NCBI GenBank assembly: GCA_902624455.1
Contig: CACNXQ010000008.1
Location: 1-47,348 of the forward strand
Direction of reading: 5' to 3'
Origin: an uncultured Pelagibacteraceae bacterium
GTDB lineage: Bacteria; Pseudomonadota; Alphaproteobacteria; Pelagibacterales; AG-422-B15
DNA: 47,348 nucleotides
How positions within the stretch are numbered: position 1 is the stretch's first letter; each line of letters begins with the position of its first letter. The position numbers and the translations under genes were made by a program. Positions 24,509 to 32,427 of the stretch are shown here, one piece after another. The notes beneath the pieces were generated by a model. It saw only the letters and a list, made by a program, of their open reading frames with translations, did no database searches and was not told the origin of the DNA.

Positions 24509-25263
24509 CTTACTTTAAGCTTCTTTTCAAGACGTCTAACTAAAAAAGATACAACTAATATTAAAACCAAATACTCTAGTACTAAGAATGTATATATTTC
24601 TAAAGGACGATATTGACTAACAACGAGTTCATTAGCTTTCCTTGTCAATTCATTTAGACCTATTATTGAGACAAGAGATGACATTTTTAGCATATAAACA
24701 AATTGATTCCCAAGTGCGGGTAAGATTATCCTTACAGCTTGAGGAAGTGTTATATGGTAAAAAATCTGGAAGAAAGACATACCCATAGATGAACCTGCTT
24801 CTTTCTGACCCTTCGGAACCGCCTGAATTCCCGACCTAAATATTTCTGCTATAAAAGGACTCTCACAAATACTAAGAGCGATAATTCCAGCTGTAAATGC
24901 TGTGAAATTTAAATTTAATAATACTGGTAAACCATAGTACACCCATAAGATCATTACTAGGACAGGTATTGCTCGCACAATTTCTGTATAACCAATATTT
25001 ATAACATTCAAGGCTCTACTTTTTGTAATGCTCGCAATTGAAATTAATAATCCGATCAGTATTGCAAAGAAAATTGAAATTATTGATAGAATTACTGTGT
25101 ATCCTAAGCCTCCGATCAAAAATTCTATATTTGATAGTCCAACTTTGTTATTTGGCATGATTGCATACCAACCCCACTGGTAATTAGAAGAACACCCATT
25201 CAGAAATAAAAGGCTTGAAAGAGCTATAAAGAGAGAAATCTTTTTCACGCTATTGAAAATCAT
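24505..25263 (-). CDS. amino-acid ABC transporter permease (His/Glu/Gln/Arg/opine family) with lipobox-like N-terminus
   Basis: 252-residue permease. The EAA loop is clear (QKEAGSSMGMSFFQIFYHITLPQAVR), as is FTAFTAGIIALSICESPFIAEIFRSGIQAVP. About five hydrophobic helices follow residue 45. Unusually, the chain begins with a signal-peptide-like stretch ending LFLNGC (Cys24), which resembles a lipobox; the fit at -2 (Asn) is imperfect. No ATPase gene is nearby. The substrate-binding protein gene is divergent, 73 bp away, and probably supplies substrate. Confidence 0.87.
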   Translation of the reverse strand: MIFNSVKKISLFIALSSLLFLNGCSSNYQWGWYAIMPNNKVGLSNIEFLIGGLGYTVILSIISIFFAILIGLLISIASITKSRALNVINIGYTEIVRAIPVLVMILWVYYGLPVLLNLNFTAFTAGIIALSICESPFIAEIFRSGIQAVPKGQKEAGSSMGMSFFQIFYHITLPQAVRIILPALGNQFVYMLKMSSLVSIIGLNELTRKANELVVSQYRPLEIYTFLVLEYLVLILVVSFLVRRLEKKLKVS

Positions 25264-25299
25264 TATAAAAAATATAATTATATATTCTTAATATTAACG

Positions 25300-25305
25300 T
25301 ATAAT
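25300..25305 (+). promoter_or_regulatory. candidate -10 box for the substrate-binding protein gene
   Basis: TATAAT, a perfect -10 hexamer, 31 bp upstream of the gene in the 73-bp divergent spacer. No convincing -35 is present. The whole spacer is A/T, so chance occurrence is a concern. Confidence 0.35.
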
Positions 25306-25336
25306 TTTCAAAAATATTTAAAAAAAGGAAAGTCAA

Positions 25337-26101
25337 ATGAAATTAATTCAAACCCTAATTGTAGCAATTACATTATCCCTATCATCGCTAGTCAGTGCAT
25401 CAACACTTGATGATATAATGAAAACTGGAGTACTCAAAGTTGGAACTACAGGTGATTTTCCTGGATGGAGCTACAAAAATCCTGACACTAATGAATATGA
25501 GGGTTATGACATTGATGTTGCAAAAAAATTAGCCGAAGATATGGGAGTTGACTTGGAATTTGTAGCAACGGATTGGAAGAATTTAGTATCAGGTGTTGTA
25601 GCCTCTAAATATCACATGACTTCTAGTGCATCTATTACTGCTAAAAGAGCATTAACTGCAGGTTACTCAAATTCTTATTATGGAACTGGTACTGTTGCAA
25701 TGACATTAACTAAAAATCTAGATAGTATTGGTAGTTGGGACAATATTAATAATGACAGTACTACAGTAGCTGTAACACTTGGTACCGTTTTTGAAAATGA
25801 AGCAAAAAAATCATTTCCTGATGCAAAACTAGTAATGGTAGAAGCTCCTGCAAGAGAATATCAAGAGGTTTTATCGGGTAGAGCAGATGTTTCGCTAACT
25901 AGTAAAGTTGATGCAATGAAATTAATCAGTTTGTATCCTGAGCTATCTATTATAAATTTAGATGAGCCAAAAAATGCAAAATTATTTGCAATCTTGTTGC
26001 CAAGAGGAGATCAAGAGTGGATCAACTTTATCAACCATTGGATTGCTGATCAAAAAAACAAAGGCTTTTTTAGTCAAACTGCTTCTAAATTTGGCTTATA
26101 G
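25337..26101 (+). CDS. periplasmic amino-acid-binding protein (SBP family 3), PheC-like
   Basis: 254 residues. A signal peptide (MKLIQTLIVAITLSLSSLVSA) precedes a bilobed solute-binding domain with GVLKVGTTGDF, EYEGYDIDVAKKLAEDMG, TDWKNLVSG and GRADVSLTSKVDA. The ending LLPRGDQEWINFINHW and the TTGD opening resemble periplasmic cyclohexadienyl dehydratase (PheC), a catalytic relative of these binding proteins. With the adjacent divergent permease it is more likely a transport protein, and this window also has a cytoplasmic prephenate dehydratase. AAAGGAAAG lies 5 bases upstream of the ATG. The 3' end overlaps the convergent MATE gene by 28 bases. Confidence 0.82.
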   Translation: MKLIQTLIVAITLSLSSLVSASTLDDIMKTGVLKVGTTGDFPGWSYKNPDTNEYEGYDIDVAKKLAEDMGVDLEFVATDWKNLVSGVVASKYHMTSSASITAKRALTAGYSNSYYGTGTVAMTLTKNLDSIGSWDNINNDSTTVAVTLGTVFENEAKKSFPDAKLVMVEAPAREYQEVLSGRADVSLTSKVDAMKLISLYPELSIINLDEPKNAKLFAILLPRGDQEWINFINHWIADQKNKGFFSQTASKFGL

Positions 26102-27435
26102 TTTTTTTGCTCGAGGCTTATTTGATAAATTGAGAACCTGTAAACCAGCGCTGCAAAAATATAGTTTATTGTAAGGATTACTAGAAGCATTGTGGTAAAT
26201 TCAACTTTAAAATATATAACTGCTACGGATAGTGCACAAATTGGTAGTATTACCATTCTTAAAAGATTTATTAGCATTTGATAGTTTGGTTTTTTAAGAC
26301 CTTGAAGTAAAGCAGATGAAATGAAGAATATTGGGTAGCATGGTCCAGCAAATGCAGCAATTTTCAAATATGTTGATCCGTAATAAATAATTTCTTCGTT
26401 ATCACTAAAGAAAATCATTATATAATCTGAAGATAGAAAAACAAAGAAACCACAGGTTGCCATAAACACTGTCCCATACAATATAGATTTTTTGTACGTA
26501 TCAAAAATTCTTGAAAAGTTTTCTGCACCAAAATTTTGACCGACTAATGCTAGTGTTGAAGCATTGAGACCTAAAACTGGTAATAAAAATAATTGCTCAA
26601 AACGAATTGCTGCGCCATAACCTCCGGCAGAATAATCGCCGTAAGTTGAAACAAAATATAAAAGAACAAATACACCCAAACCTATAAACATCATTGAACC
26701 TGTTGCCGGTATTGCTTGACTGAGAATTTCTCTTTGAAAACTTATTTTTGGCACAAAACACTCAGGATACAGATATTCTCTAAGATTAGTTTTATGTACT
26801 TTTATTATGATATAAACCAATCCAAATAGTTGTGCACAGAGAGTTGCCAATGCAATACCCTTTATACCCATAGCTGGAATGAATAGTGCCCCGTATATGA
26901 ATAATGGATTTAAAAATAAATTAAGGAAAAAGGTAATAATCAAAACATTCCTTAGTGATTTTGTGTCACCTTTCGAAACAAGAAAGGAATTAATAGTGAG
27001 TTGTAAAAAAAATAATGATGATCCTAAAAAAATGATATCCATATAATCTTTTGCATACAATATGATAGAGGGACTTGTTTTGAGAAATATAAGTATTGGT
27101 TCAGTTCCGTATAGTCCAATAAAAGTCACAAAAATTGAAATGATCAAACTTGCAAGAATGGATTGAGCTAAAAATAAAGACGCTTTTTTTTCATTTTTTT
27201 GACCAAGAGCGTTTGATATTAATGCTGTAACACCAATAGACAAGCCAGTAGTAAAGCCAATTATAATAAAATAAATTGGAAATGATTTTGCAATTGCTGT
27301 AATTGCATCTGGAGATATGAGACCAGCGAATTTAACATCAACAATATTGTAAAGTGTTTGAAATAGAGTTCCAATGCTTGAGGGTACTGCGATTTGCCTT
27401 ATAAGTGTGGAAATTTTATCTTTTGTTAAATCCAT
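26074..27435 (-). CDS. MATE-family multidrug/metabolite efflux transporter
   Basis: 453-residue inner-membrane antiporter with 12 hydrophobic segments in two bundles. MATE features include IAVPSSIGTLFQTLYNIVD at the start, GLSIGVTALISNALGQKNEKKA in TM2-TM3, and the second-bundle counterpart GLNASTLALVGQNFGAENF. Family members exchange cationic compounds for Na+ or H+. The last 28 bases of the gene overlap the end of the binding-protein gene on the opposite strand. Confidence 0.92.
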   Translation of the reverse strand: MDLTKDKISTLIRQIAVPSSIGTLFQTLYNIVDVKFAGLISPDAITAIAKSFPIYFIIIGFTTGLSIGVTALISNALGQKNEKKASLFLAQSILASLIISIFVTFIGLYGTEPILIFLKTSPSIILYAKDYMDIIFLGSSLFFLQLTINSFLVSKGDTKSLRNVLIITFFLNLFLNPLFIYGALFIPAMGIKGIALATLCAQLFGLVYIIIKVHKTNLREYLYPECFVPKISFQREILSQAIPATGSMMFIGLGVFVLLYFVSTYGDYSAGGYGAAIRFEQLFLLPVLGLNASTLALVGQNFGAENFSRIFDTYKKSILYGTVFMATCGFFVFLSSDYIMIFFSDNEEIIYYGSTYLKIAAFAGPCYPIFFISSALLQGLKKPNYQMLINLLRMVILPICALSVAVIYFKVEFTTMLLVILTINYIFAALVYRFSIYQISLEQKNYKPNLEAV

Positions 27436-27527
27436 AGTAATAAGTAATAATTTCTATTTTGTTATCAAAAATTTGCAAATTTAATCCTATTACATGCAAA
27501 ATTATAATTATTAAAACAATTTACAAT

Positions 27528-27557
27528 TTGACTATAAATCTGTACATTCCGTCTAAA
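27528..27557 (+). promoter_or_regulatory. candidate sigma70 promoter of the cold-shock gene
   Basis: TTGACT (27528-27533) is separated by 18 bases from TCTAAA (27552-27557). Transcription would start near 27564, giving a leader of about 60 nt. The -35 is good and the -10 is weak (4 of 6 matches). Confidence 0.4.
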
Positions 27558-27566
27558 GATTGCGTC

Positions 27567-27621
27567 ATTGTTCCTTATTGCGGACTATTACGAGGTCTAA
27601 AACTTAAAATAAAGGAACGAT
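27567..27621 (+). promoter_or_regulatory. leader hairpin that could sequester the csp Shine-Dalgarno
   Basis: ATTGTTCCTT (27567-27576) can pair over ten consecutive positions (one G-U) with AAGGAACGAT (27612-27621), which contains the Shine-Dalgarno and ends just before the ATG. A 35-nt loop separates the arms. This is inferred from complementarity only. Confidence 0.4.
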
Positions 27622-27622
27622 T

Positions 27623-27829
27623 ATGGCTACAGGTACTGTAAAATGGTTTAATCCTAAAAAAGGCTATGGCTTCATAGCACCTGATGAAGGTGATAAAGAT
27701 ATTTTTGTTCATATCACTGCTGTTCAGGCTGCAGGAATGAAAGGTCTTGATGAAGGTCAAAAGTTATCTTTTGAGCCTGAGGATAAAGACGGTAGAGTTT
27801 CTGCTGTAAACTTACAAACACAGGAATAA
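27623..27829 (+). CDS. cold-shock domain protein (CspA family)
   Basis: 68-residue single cold-shock domain that binds single-stranded RNA/DNA. RNP1 KGYGFIAP and RNP2 DIFVHITAV are intact, with the usual start [11 protein letters not shown]. It may be cold-induced or constitutive; the 5' leader suggests post-transcriptional control. A Shine-Dalgarno (AAAGGAA) lies 6 bases before the ATG. A convergent gene begins its stop 2 bases after this one. Confidence 0.95.
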   Translation: MATGTVKWFNPKKGYGFIAPDEGDKDIFVHITAVQAAGMKGLDEGQKLSFEPEDKDGRVSAVNLQTQE

Positions 27830-27830
27830 A

Positions 27831-28217
27831 CTAAGCAGCTTTTTCTGCGCAATCAAGCCATGCTTTGAATTCTTCAAGAAGTTCAGAGGATGGTTTGATA
27901 ATTTTTACCCTCTTATCATTTAAGCTTACCTCTGTAATTAGTGAGCCACAACTTATTTCATCATTTAAAAAGTTTATGATTGTTGCTCTAGATGCAAGAT
28001 CAGCCATTTTTTTTGTTAAATATTCCTTAGTACATTCAGTATTTGTGTTTTTCTGATCTAAGAATAATCTCATGATTTCAAAACATATCCTGATGCCATA
28101 AACACTTCTTCTAAAGTGACTTAATCGAACAAATTGCTTTTTATTTCCAGCTATTTCAAATTGAAGAATTTGCTTATTTAACTCTTCGAGTAGTTTTTCA
28201 TTATTCATAATATTCAA
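27831..28217 (-). CDS. winged-helix (MarR-like) putative DNA-binding protein
   Basis: 128 residues, no membrane span. The C-terminal half LTKKMADLASRATIINFLNDEISCGSL resembles the MarR-like HTH with recognition helix (SRATIINFLNDE), followed by the wing RVKIIKPSSELLEEFKAWL. That pattern is seen in small proteobacterial regulators that sense unknown signals. An internal Met at residue 4 is an alternative start. It converges on the cold-shock gene with a 1-base gap. The function is an inference from pattern. Confidence 0.7.
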   Translation of the reverse strand: MNIMNNEKLLEELNKQILQFEIAGNKKQFVRLSHFRRSVYGIRICFEIMRLFLDQKNTNTECTKEYLTKKMADLASRATIINFLNDEISCGSLITEVSLNDKRVKIIKPSSELLEEFKAWLDCAEKAA

Positions 28218-28337
28218 GTTTATTATTAATTATTATAGATAAAAATTAAGATTAAATATTTGCCAAATTGCCGCCCCAAGAGATATGATTTTTCCTATGT
28301 CATTGATTCTATCGTATTTTTTGATTTTGCGATTTTT

Positions 28338-28565
28338 ATGAACAAAGAAAATTCAGCCAAATTATGGAAATTGATACAAGAAACGGGCGATTACTTAAAA
28401 GATAAATTACCAGCTCATCCTTCACACCCTAAAGGTCGTAATCCATACGCACATGTAGCTTTAGAAGTTAAAAGTCACTTTAAAAATAGTTATAAAGATA
28501 TTCCAGATGATCAGTATGAAAAAGTAGTTAGATATATCGAATACATTAAGGATAATCCCTCATAG
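28338..28565 (+). CDS. conserved small protein, unknown function
   Basis: 75 residues read from ATG 28338; the frame extends upstream to an in-frame ATG at 28260, but those 26 residues (SYVIDSIVFFDFAIF) look like untranslated sequence. The protein is soluble and helical: KLWKLIQETGDYLKDKLP, then HPSHPKGRNPYAHVALEV, then a charged C-terminus. The PSHPKGRNPYAHV block looks like a strongly constrained motif. No function is known to me. The last 20 bases overlap the next gene on the opposite strand. Confidence 0.7.
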   Translation: MNKENSAKLWKLIQETGDYLKDKLPAHPSHPKGRNPYAHVALEVKSHFKNSYKDIPDDQYEKVVRYIEYIKDNPS

Positions 28566-28968
28566 ATTGATTTCTGTATGCAATTATACTTGCAATTATA
28601 AGAACAACTAAAATGTAAATATTATTATGACCAGGAACAATTATAGGCAAGGGTTTAAAAATATAAAGAATGGAGACTCCCATACCAACTAGAATTGTTG
28701 TAAAAGTCAATATTATAGCTATCATTTTTTTTGCATAAAATAATACATAAAATTGAAGAGCTCCCCAGATAATTTGACTTGCCCCAAGGCTTGCAAAAAT
28801 AGTGATTATAATTTGTTTTTGGTCTCCATTTCCAATGTCAAGTCCAGCAATCAGTATTGATCCTCCATCAGGTAAAAAAAAATGAGCACTTCCTCTAAAT
28901 AAATTCAAAATTGCATGGAGACTTAAAACTATTATTGGGAAATTTTTGAGAATATTGTTAAATCTCAT
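28546..28968 (-). CDS. four-helix membrane protein, unknown function
   Basis: 140 residues read from the ATG complementary to 28966-28968; the frame runs farther upstream, but that part overlaps the desaturase gene deeply. Four hydrophobic helices are separated by short loops, with HAILNLFRGSAHFFLPDGG near the N-terminus and ASQIIWGALQFYVLFY in the middle. It overlaps the end of the hydroxylase gene by 11 bases, implying translational coupling and a shared role, perhaps in membrane lipid or pigment modification. No family assigned. Confidence 0.68.
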   Translation of the reverse strand: MRFNNILKNFPIIVLSLHAILNLFRGSAHFFLPDGGSILIAGLDIGNGDQKQIIITIFASLGASQIIWGALQFYVLFYAKKMIAIILTFTTILVGMGVSILYIFKPLPIIVPGHNNIYILVVLIIASIIAYRNQSMRDYP

Positions 28969-29803
28969 TTTCAATTTTCTTTGGTTTCCATTCAGGCCTG
29001 CCAAAAATTGATAATAATTTATTTTTAAGTGTCTTCGATTTAGAAAAATCATCTGCAATTTGAAACCAAACTCTGAAAGTAATTTTAAAAGGATTAAATG
29101 TTTTCACGTTTTCTCTAATTCCGTATTTTACTTTCTCCTTCTCTTCGGCAAATGTGCCAAACATTCTATCCCAAATAATTAATAAATTTCCGTAATTTTT
29201 GTCTAAATAACATTCATTACTTCCGTGATGAACTCTATGTGAAGATGGAGTAACTAAAATATATTCCAATGGTCCTAATTTATTTATCCATTGAGTATGA
29301 CCTAACACACCCCACAATGTAGAGGCAACACCAGCTACGAGTGTTATTAGTGGATCAAAACCTACTAAAGGCATAAACATAAAAAAAGGTATTTTTGTGA
29401 TTGGACCAAACCAAGCTTGTCTTAGAGATACTACATAATTCATTTCTTCACTAGAATGATGGTTCATGTGTACCGCCCATAGAAACCTGACCCTATGTGA
29501 GCATCTATGATACCAATAGTACACAAAATCAATTACAACAAAAGTTAATGCCCAGACAGCCCAAATAGGAAGTAAATCATTTACTGTTACTAACCTAAAC
29601 TGATAGAAATAAATGTATAATAACAATATCGATCCTTTAGTAAGCACTGATACCATTACATTACCGGCGAGTAATCCCATTGAAGCGAGAGTATCTTCTT
29701 TTGTATAATAATCTTTTTTATATATGTATGAGTAAATGAATTCGCCAACAATCAGGGCAAAAACAATAGGAATTCCATAATAATAAACGTCAAAATCTGT
29801 CAT
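28958..29803 (-). CDS. fatty-acid hydroxylase / sterol desaturase family protein
   Basis: 281-residue inner-membrane diiron oxygenase. The three histidine boxes are intact: YYWYHRCSHR (HxxxH), HMNHHSS (HxxHH), SSHRVHHGSN (HxxHH), along with DRMFGTF. About four membrane helices surround them. Family members hydroxylate or desaturate fatty acids, sterols or carotenoids; the substrate is not predictable here. It overlaps a small membrane protein downstream, and the TPR protein gene is divergent, 47 bp away. Confidence 0.88.
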   Translation of the reverse strand: MTDFDVYYYGIPIVFALIVGEFIYSYIYKKDYYTKEDTLASMGLLAGNVMVSVLTKGSILLLYIYFYQFRLVTVNDLLPIWAVWALTFVVIDFVYYWYHRCSHRVRFLWAVHMNHHSSEEMNYVVSLRQAWFGPITKIPFFMFMPLVGFDPLITLVAGVASTLWGVLGHTQWINKLGPLEYILVTPSSHRVHHGSNECYLDKNYGNLLIIWDRMFGTFAEEKEKVKYGIRENVKTFNPFKITFRVWFQIADDFSKSKTLKNKLLSIFGRPEWKPKKIENEI

Positions 29804-29850
29804 TTTTTTCTTATTGAAACTTATACCATTTGAATTATTTCATTAAAACA

Positions 29851-30447
29851 ATGAAAAAAATAATATTTACTTTTTTAATCAGCTTCTTGCTTACTTTTAC
29901 CGTTCTTGCAAAAAATGATGGTGGGGGAAACGGCAGTGGTAGTGGGTCAGGTGGCTCAAGTGGGTCAGGTGGCTCAAGTGGGTCAGGTGGCTCAAGTGGA
30001 TCAGGTGGCTCTAGCGGATCAAGTGGTAGTGCGGGAGCTGCAACCGGGGGTAACTACGGTTATTCAACCAGTGGCTACGATGGAGAATTAAAAAAGATAC
30101 TCCATAAAGTTGAAAAAGAAAAAGATTATTCAGGTTCTCTTAAGTCACTTGAAGATTATGTATATGAAAATCCAGAAAATGCAGATGGATGGAATTTAAT
30201 TGGTTTTGTGAGCCGTAAACTTGGGAATTTTGAAGACGCTGAAGTATATTATGCTACTGGTTTAGAAATAAACCCAAATCACGATGATATACTAGCTTAC
30301 CAGGGTGAGCTTTATCTTGAAACAAATAGATATGATATGGCACTTAAAAATTTAGCAATACTTACTAAGCTATGTAAATTTAATTGCGATGAAAAAGTTG
30401 AGCTCAGTGAGGCTATTTCTAAATACGAGCAAGAAAATAATCTCTAA
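29851..30447 (+). CDS. exported Ser/Gly-repeat TPR protein
   Basis: 198 residues read from ATG 29851. A signal peptide (MKKIIFTFLISFLLTFTVLA) is followed by a low-complexity Gly/Ser tract of about 50 residues with a GSGGSS hexapeptide repeat. Then come two to three TPR motifs, including ADGWNLIGFVSRKLGNFEDAEVYYATGLEINP and a second copy ending MALKNLAILTKL. The Gly/Ser tract is probably a flexible spacer that lets the TPR module reach a partner in the periplasm. The function is unknown. Confidence 0.78.
   Translation: MKKIIFTFLISFLLTFTVLAKNDGGGNGSGSGSGGSSGSGGSSGSGGSSGSGGSSGSSGSAGAATGGNYGYSTSGYDGELKKILHKVEKEKDYSGSLKSLEDYVYENPENADGWNLIGFVSRKLGNFEDAEVYYATGLEINPNHDDILAYQGELYLETNRYDMALKNLAILTKLCKFNCDEKVELSEAISKYEQENNL
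29944..30015 (+). repeat. 18-bp tandem repeat encoding GSGGSS
   Basis: Three perfect 18-bp units (29944-29961, 29962-29979, 29980-29997) and a fourth with three or so substitutions (29998-30015), in frame in the TPR protein gene. Perfect identity of the first three implies recent slippage. Confidence 0.9.
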
Positions 30448-30495
30448 ATCATTGATTTATTCTTAAACACTAATTATTCTTAAATCTTATTTTTT

Positions 30496-30714
30496 ATGAT
30501 TAAGTTTTTAGTTTTTTTTGTATTAGGCGCTGCATCAGTCTATTTTTTAATCAGAGCCTTTGTAAAAAGTGATCCTGGAAAATTATCTAGAGTAATTAAA
30601 ACCGTTATTATCATCGCTGTGGTATTTGGTGTATTATTCTTTTTGAGTAGAGGTAACCTCGGTGTATTGGCTCCCATACTTGGCATAGTTCGTAGGTTTT
30701 TTATTGGTGTTTAA
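30496..30714 (+). CDS. small membrane protein resembling the N-terminus of DnaJ-like membrane proteins
   Basis: 72 residues with two membrane helices (positions about 1-20 and 33-52) and a basic loop KSDPGKLSRVIK. The layout resembles the N-terminal part of a family of alphaproteobacterial membrane proteins that carry a J domain, but here there is no J domain and the gene ends after RRFFIGV. Its TAA overlaps the next ATG (TAATG), so it is coupled with the beta-helix protein. Function unknown. Confidence 0.65.
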   Translation: MIKFLVFFVLGAASVYFLIRAFVKSDPGKLSRVIKTVIIIAVVFGVLFFLSRGNLGVLAPILGIVRRFFIGV

Positions 30715-32393
30715 TGACTAACATTTTATTTAAAAAAATATTTATTATTATTTTTTCCTTTTTAGGATCAGTCACATTATTTACTGCTTGTGACTCTGAT
30801 ACGTCAAGTTCGGCTGCATTTACTGGCGTTCGTGTTATTGATAACACATATTCCCCGCCTGTTGTTAGAATCAATGAAGGTGGCAAAGTTCGATTCAATA
30901 ATTGGGGCAATAATCCTCATAATGTTATTGCAGTTGATGAGAGTTGGGGTTCATATGATGAAATACCAAAAGGTGACTACCTAGATGTATCTTATAAAAG
31001 TGAGGGGCTTTATAAATATTTATGTTCCTTTCATGCCTCACCAGATGGTGAATGGGGCATGGTTGGATCAGTGGTAGTTGGAGATATTAATTATGAAGAT
31101 TATACTAATTTTTCAAAACAAGACGTTGTTGAGGAATACACAGGAAATATTAGAAATGTGCCTGATGATTACGAAACAATTCAGGATGCAGTCAATGCTT
31201 CTGATCCAGGCGATCTAGTTTTAATAAAGCCAGGCATATATTACGAGGAAGTAGTTGTTAATGTCCCTTCAATAACAATAAGAGGATGGGATCGAAATAA
31301 AACTATTATTGATGGTGAATTTGAAAGAGGTAATGGCATTCTTGTTGCAGGAGTTGATGGGGTAACAATAGAAAATATAACAGCTCGTAATGCTCTTTTA
31401 AATGGTTTCTATTGGGCCACTGTAAAAGGTTACAGAGGTTCTTACTTAACTGCTTACAACAATGGTGACTATGGTGTGTATGCATTCGATGCGGTTGATG
31501 GAGTTTTAGATCACTCTTATGCTACTGGATCACCAGATGCAGGTTTTTATATAGGTCAATGCTATCCTTGCGATGCAATCGTAAATAACGTTGTATCTGA
31601 GTACAATGGTCTTGGTTATTCTGGGACTAACTCTGGAGGATCACTATATATAACCAGTTCTATTTTCAGAAATAATAAAGGTGGACTAGCACCTAATACT
31701 CTTGACTCTGAATTATTGCCACCAGAGCGTGAAACATTCATTATTGGAAATCTTATTGAGAATAATAATAATTATAATTCTCCTGCAACTAACTCAACAT
31801 ATTTATCTTATGGAAATGGAGTTGTGATTGCTGGAGGAAATAATAATATTATAAAAAATAATGTTATCGTTGATCATGACTTATATGGCGTGATACTCAC
31901 TGCATCAATGGATGTAAATTATTGGCCAGCGCACGGAAATCGTGTTGAGGAGAATTTGATTTTATCTTCAAGAAAAGCTGATATAGCAGTAAGCGGTGTT
32001 TCAAATCTAGCAAATTGCTTTGAAGGAAATTACTTCAATACCTCAATACCTCCAGGATTGCAGGCATTAAACGGATGTGAAAACAATATCATTCCACTCT
32101 CAGCTGATTTGTCAGGTTTGTGGTCGACAATTGCCAGACTTATTTACGCCAATACTGGAGATTTTTATCAAGATGACTGGAGAACTTTGCCAGCACCAGA
32201 GCAACAGGAAAATATGCCTATAATGCAAGAAATTATAGATGCAAACGATAATGGGCAATATGAGCTTGGATTTTATCAATATCTACCATCTTTTAGAAAT
32301 TCAGTAAATCCCGCTGTAAATGTCTACGAAGATTATAAATACACACTCAAAGATGTTCAATTGCCTCAAGACGCAATAAAATATTTGAACTAA
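30714..32393 (+). CDS. lipoprotein: plastocyanin-like domain fused to right-handed beta-helix
   Basis: 559 residues. The signal peptide ends in a lipobox-like LFTAC, predicting an outer- or inner-membrane-anchored lipoprotein. Residues about 35-120 form a cupredoxin domain with copper ligands in NNPHN, YLCSFH and EWGMVG (His, Cys, His, Met). Residues about 145-450 hold repeated short strands with GVTIENI, GVLDHSYA, NIIKNNVI and the like, typical of right-handed parallel beta-helix carbohydrate-binding or lyase domains. It precedes a PLDc_N-domain membrane protein by 34 bp. Confidence 0.8.
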   Translation: MTNILFKKIFIIIFSFLGSVTLFTACDSDTSSSAAFTGVRVIDNTYSPPVVRINEGGKVRFNNWGNNPHNVIAVDESWGSYDEIPKGDYLDVSYKSEGLYKYLCSFHASPDGEWGMVGSVVVGDINYEDYTNFSKQDVVEEYTGNIRNVPDDYETIQDAVNASDPGDLVLIKPGIYYEEVVVNVPSITIRGWDRNKTIIDGEFERGNGILVAGVDGVTIENITARNALLNGFYWATVKGYRGSYLTAYNNGDYGVYAFDAVDGVLDHSYATGSPDAGFYIGQCYPCDAIVNNVVSEYNGLGYSGTNSGGSLYITSSIFRNNKGGLAPNTLDSELLPPERETFIIGNLIENNNNYNSPATNSTYLSYGNGVVIAGGNNNIIKNNVIVDHDLYGVILTASMDVNYWPAHGNRVEENLILSSRKADIAVSGVSNLANCFEGNYFNTSIPPGLQALNGCENNIIPLSADLSGLWSTIARLIYANTGDFYQDDWRTLPAPEQQENMPIMQEIIDANDNGQYELGFYQYLPSFRNSVNPAVNVYEDYKYTLKDVQLPQDAIKYLN

Positions 32394-32427
32394 TTCTTTA
32401 TTTGTTTAACCTATAATAGAGGTCTAA

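Noticed and set aside
29944-30015. CRISPR-like repeats
   Set aside because: Units are contiguous, in frame and without spacers; they encode a Gly/Ser linker.
30790-30984. Second-frame open reading frame in the cupredoxin gene
   Set aside because: The cupredoxin frame has all copper ligands and a lipobox; this one has no support.
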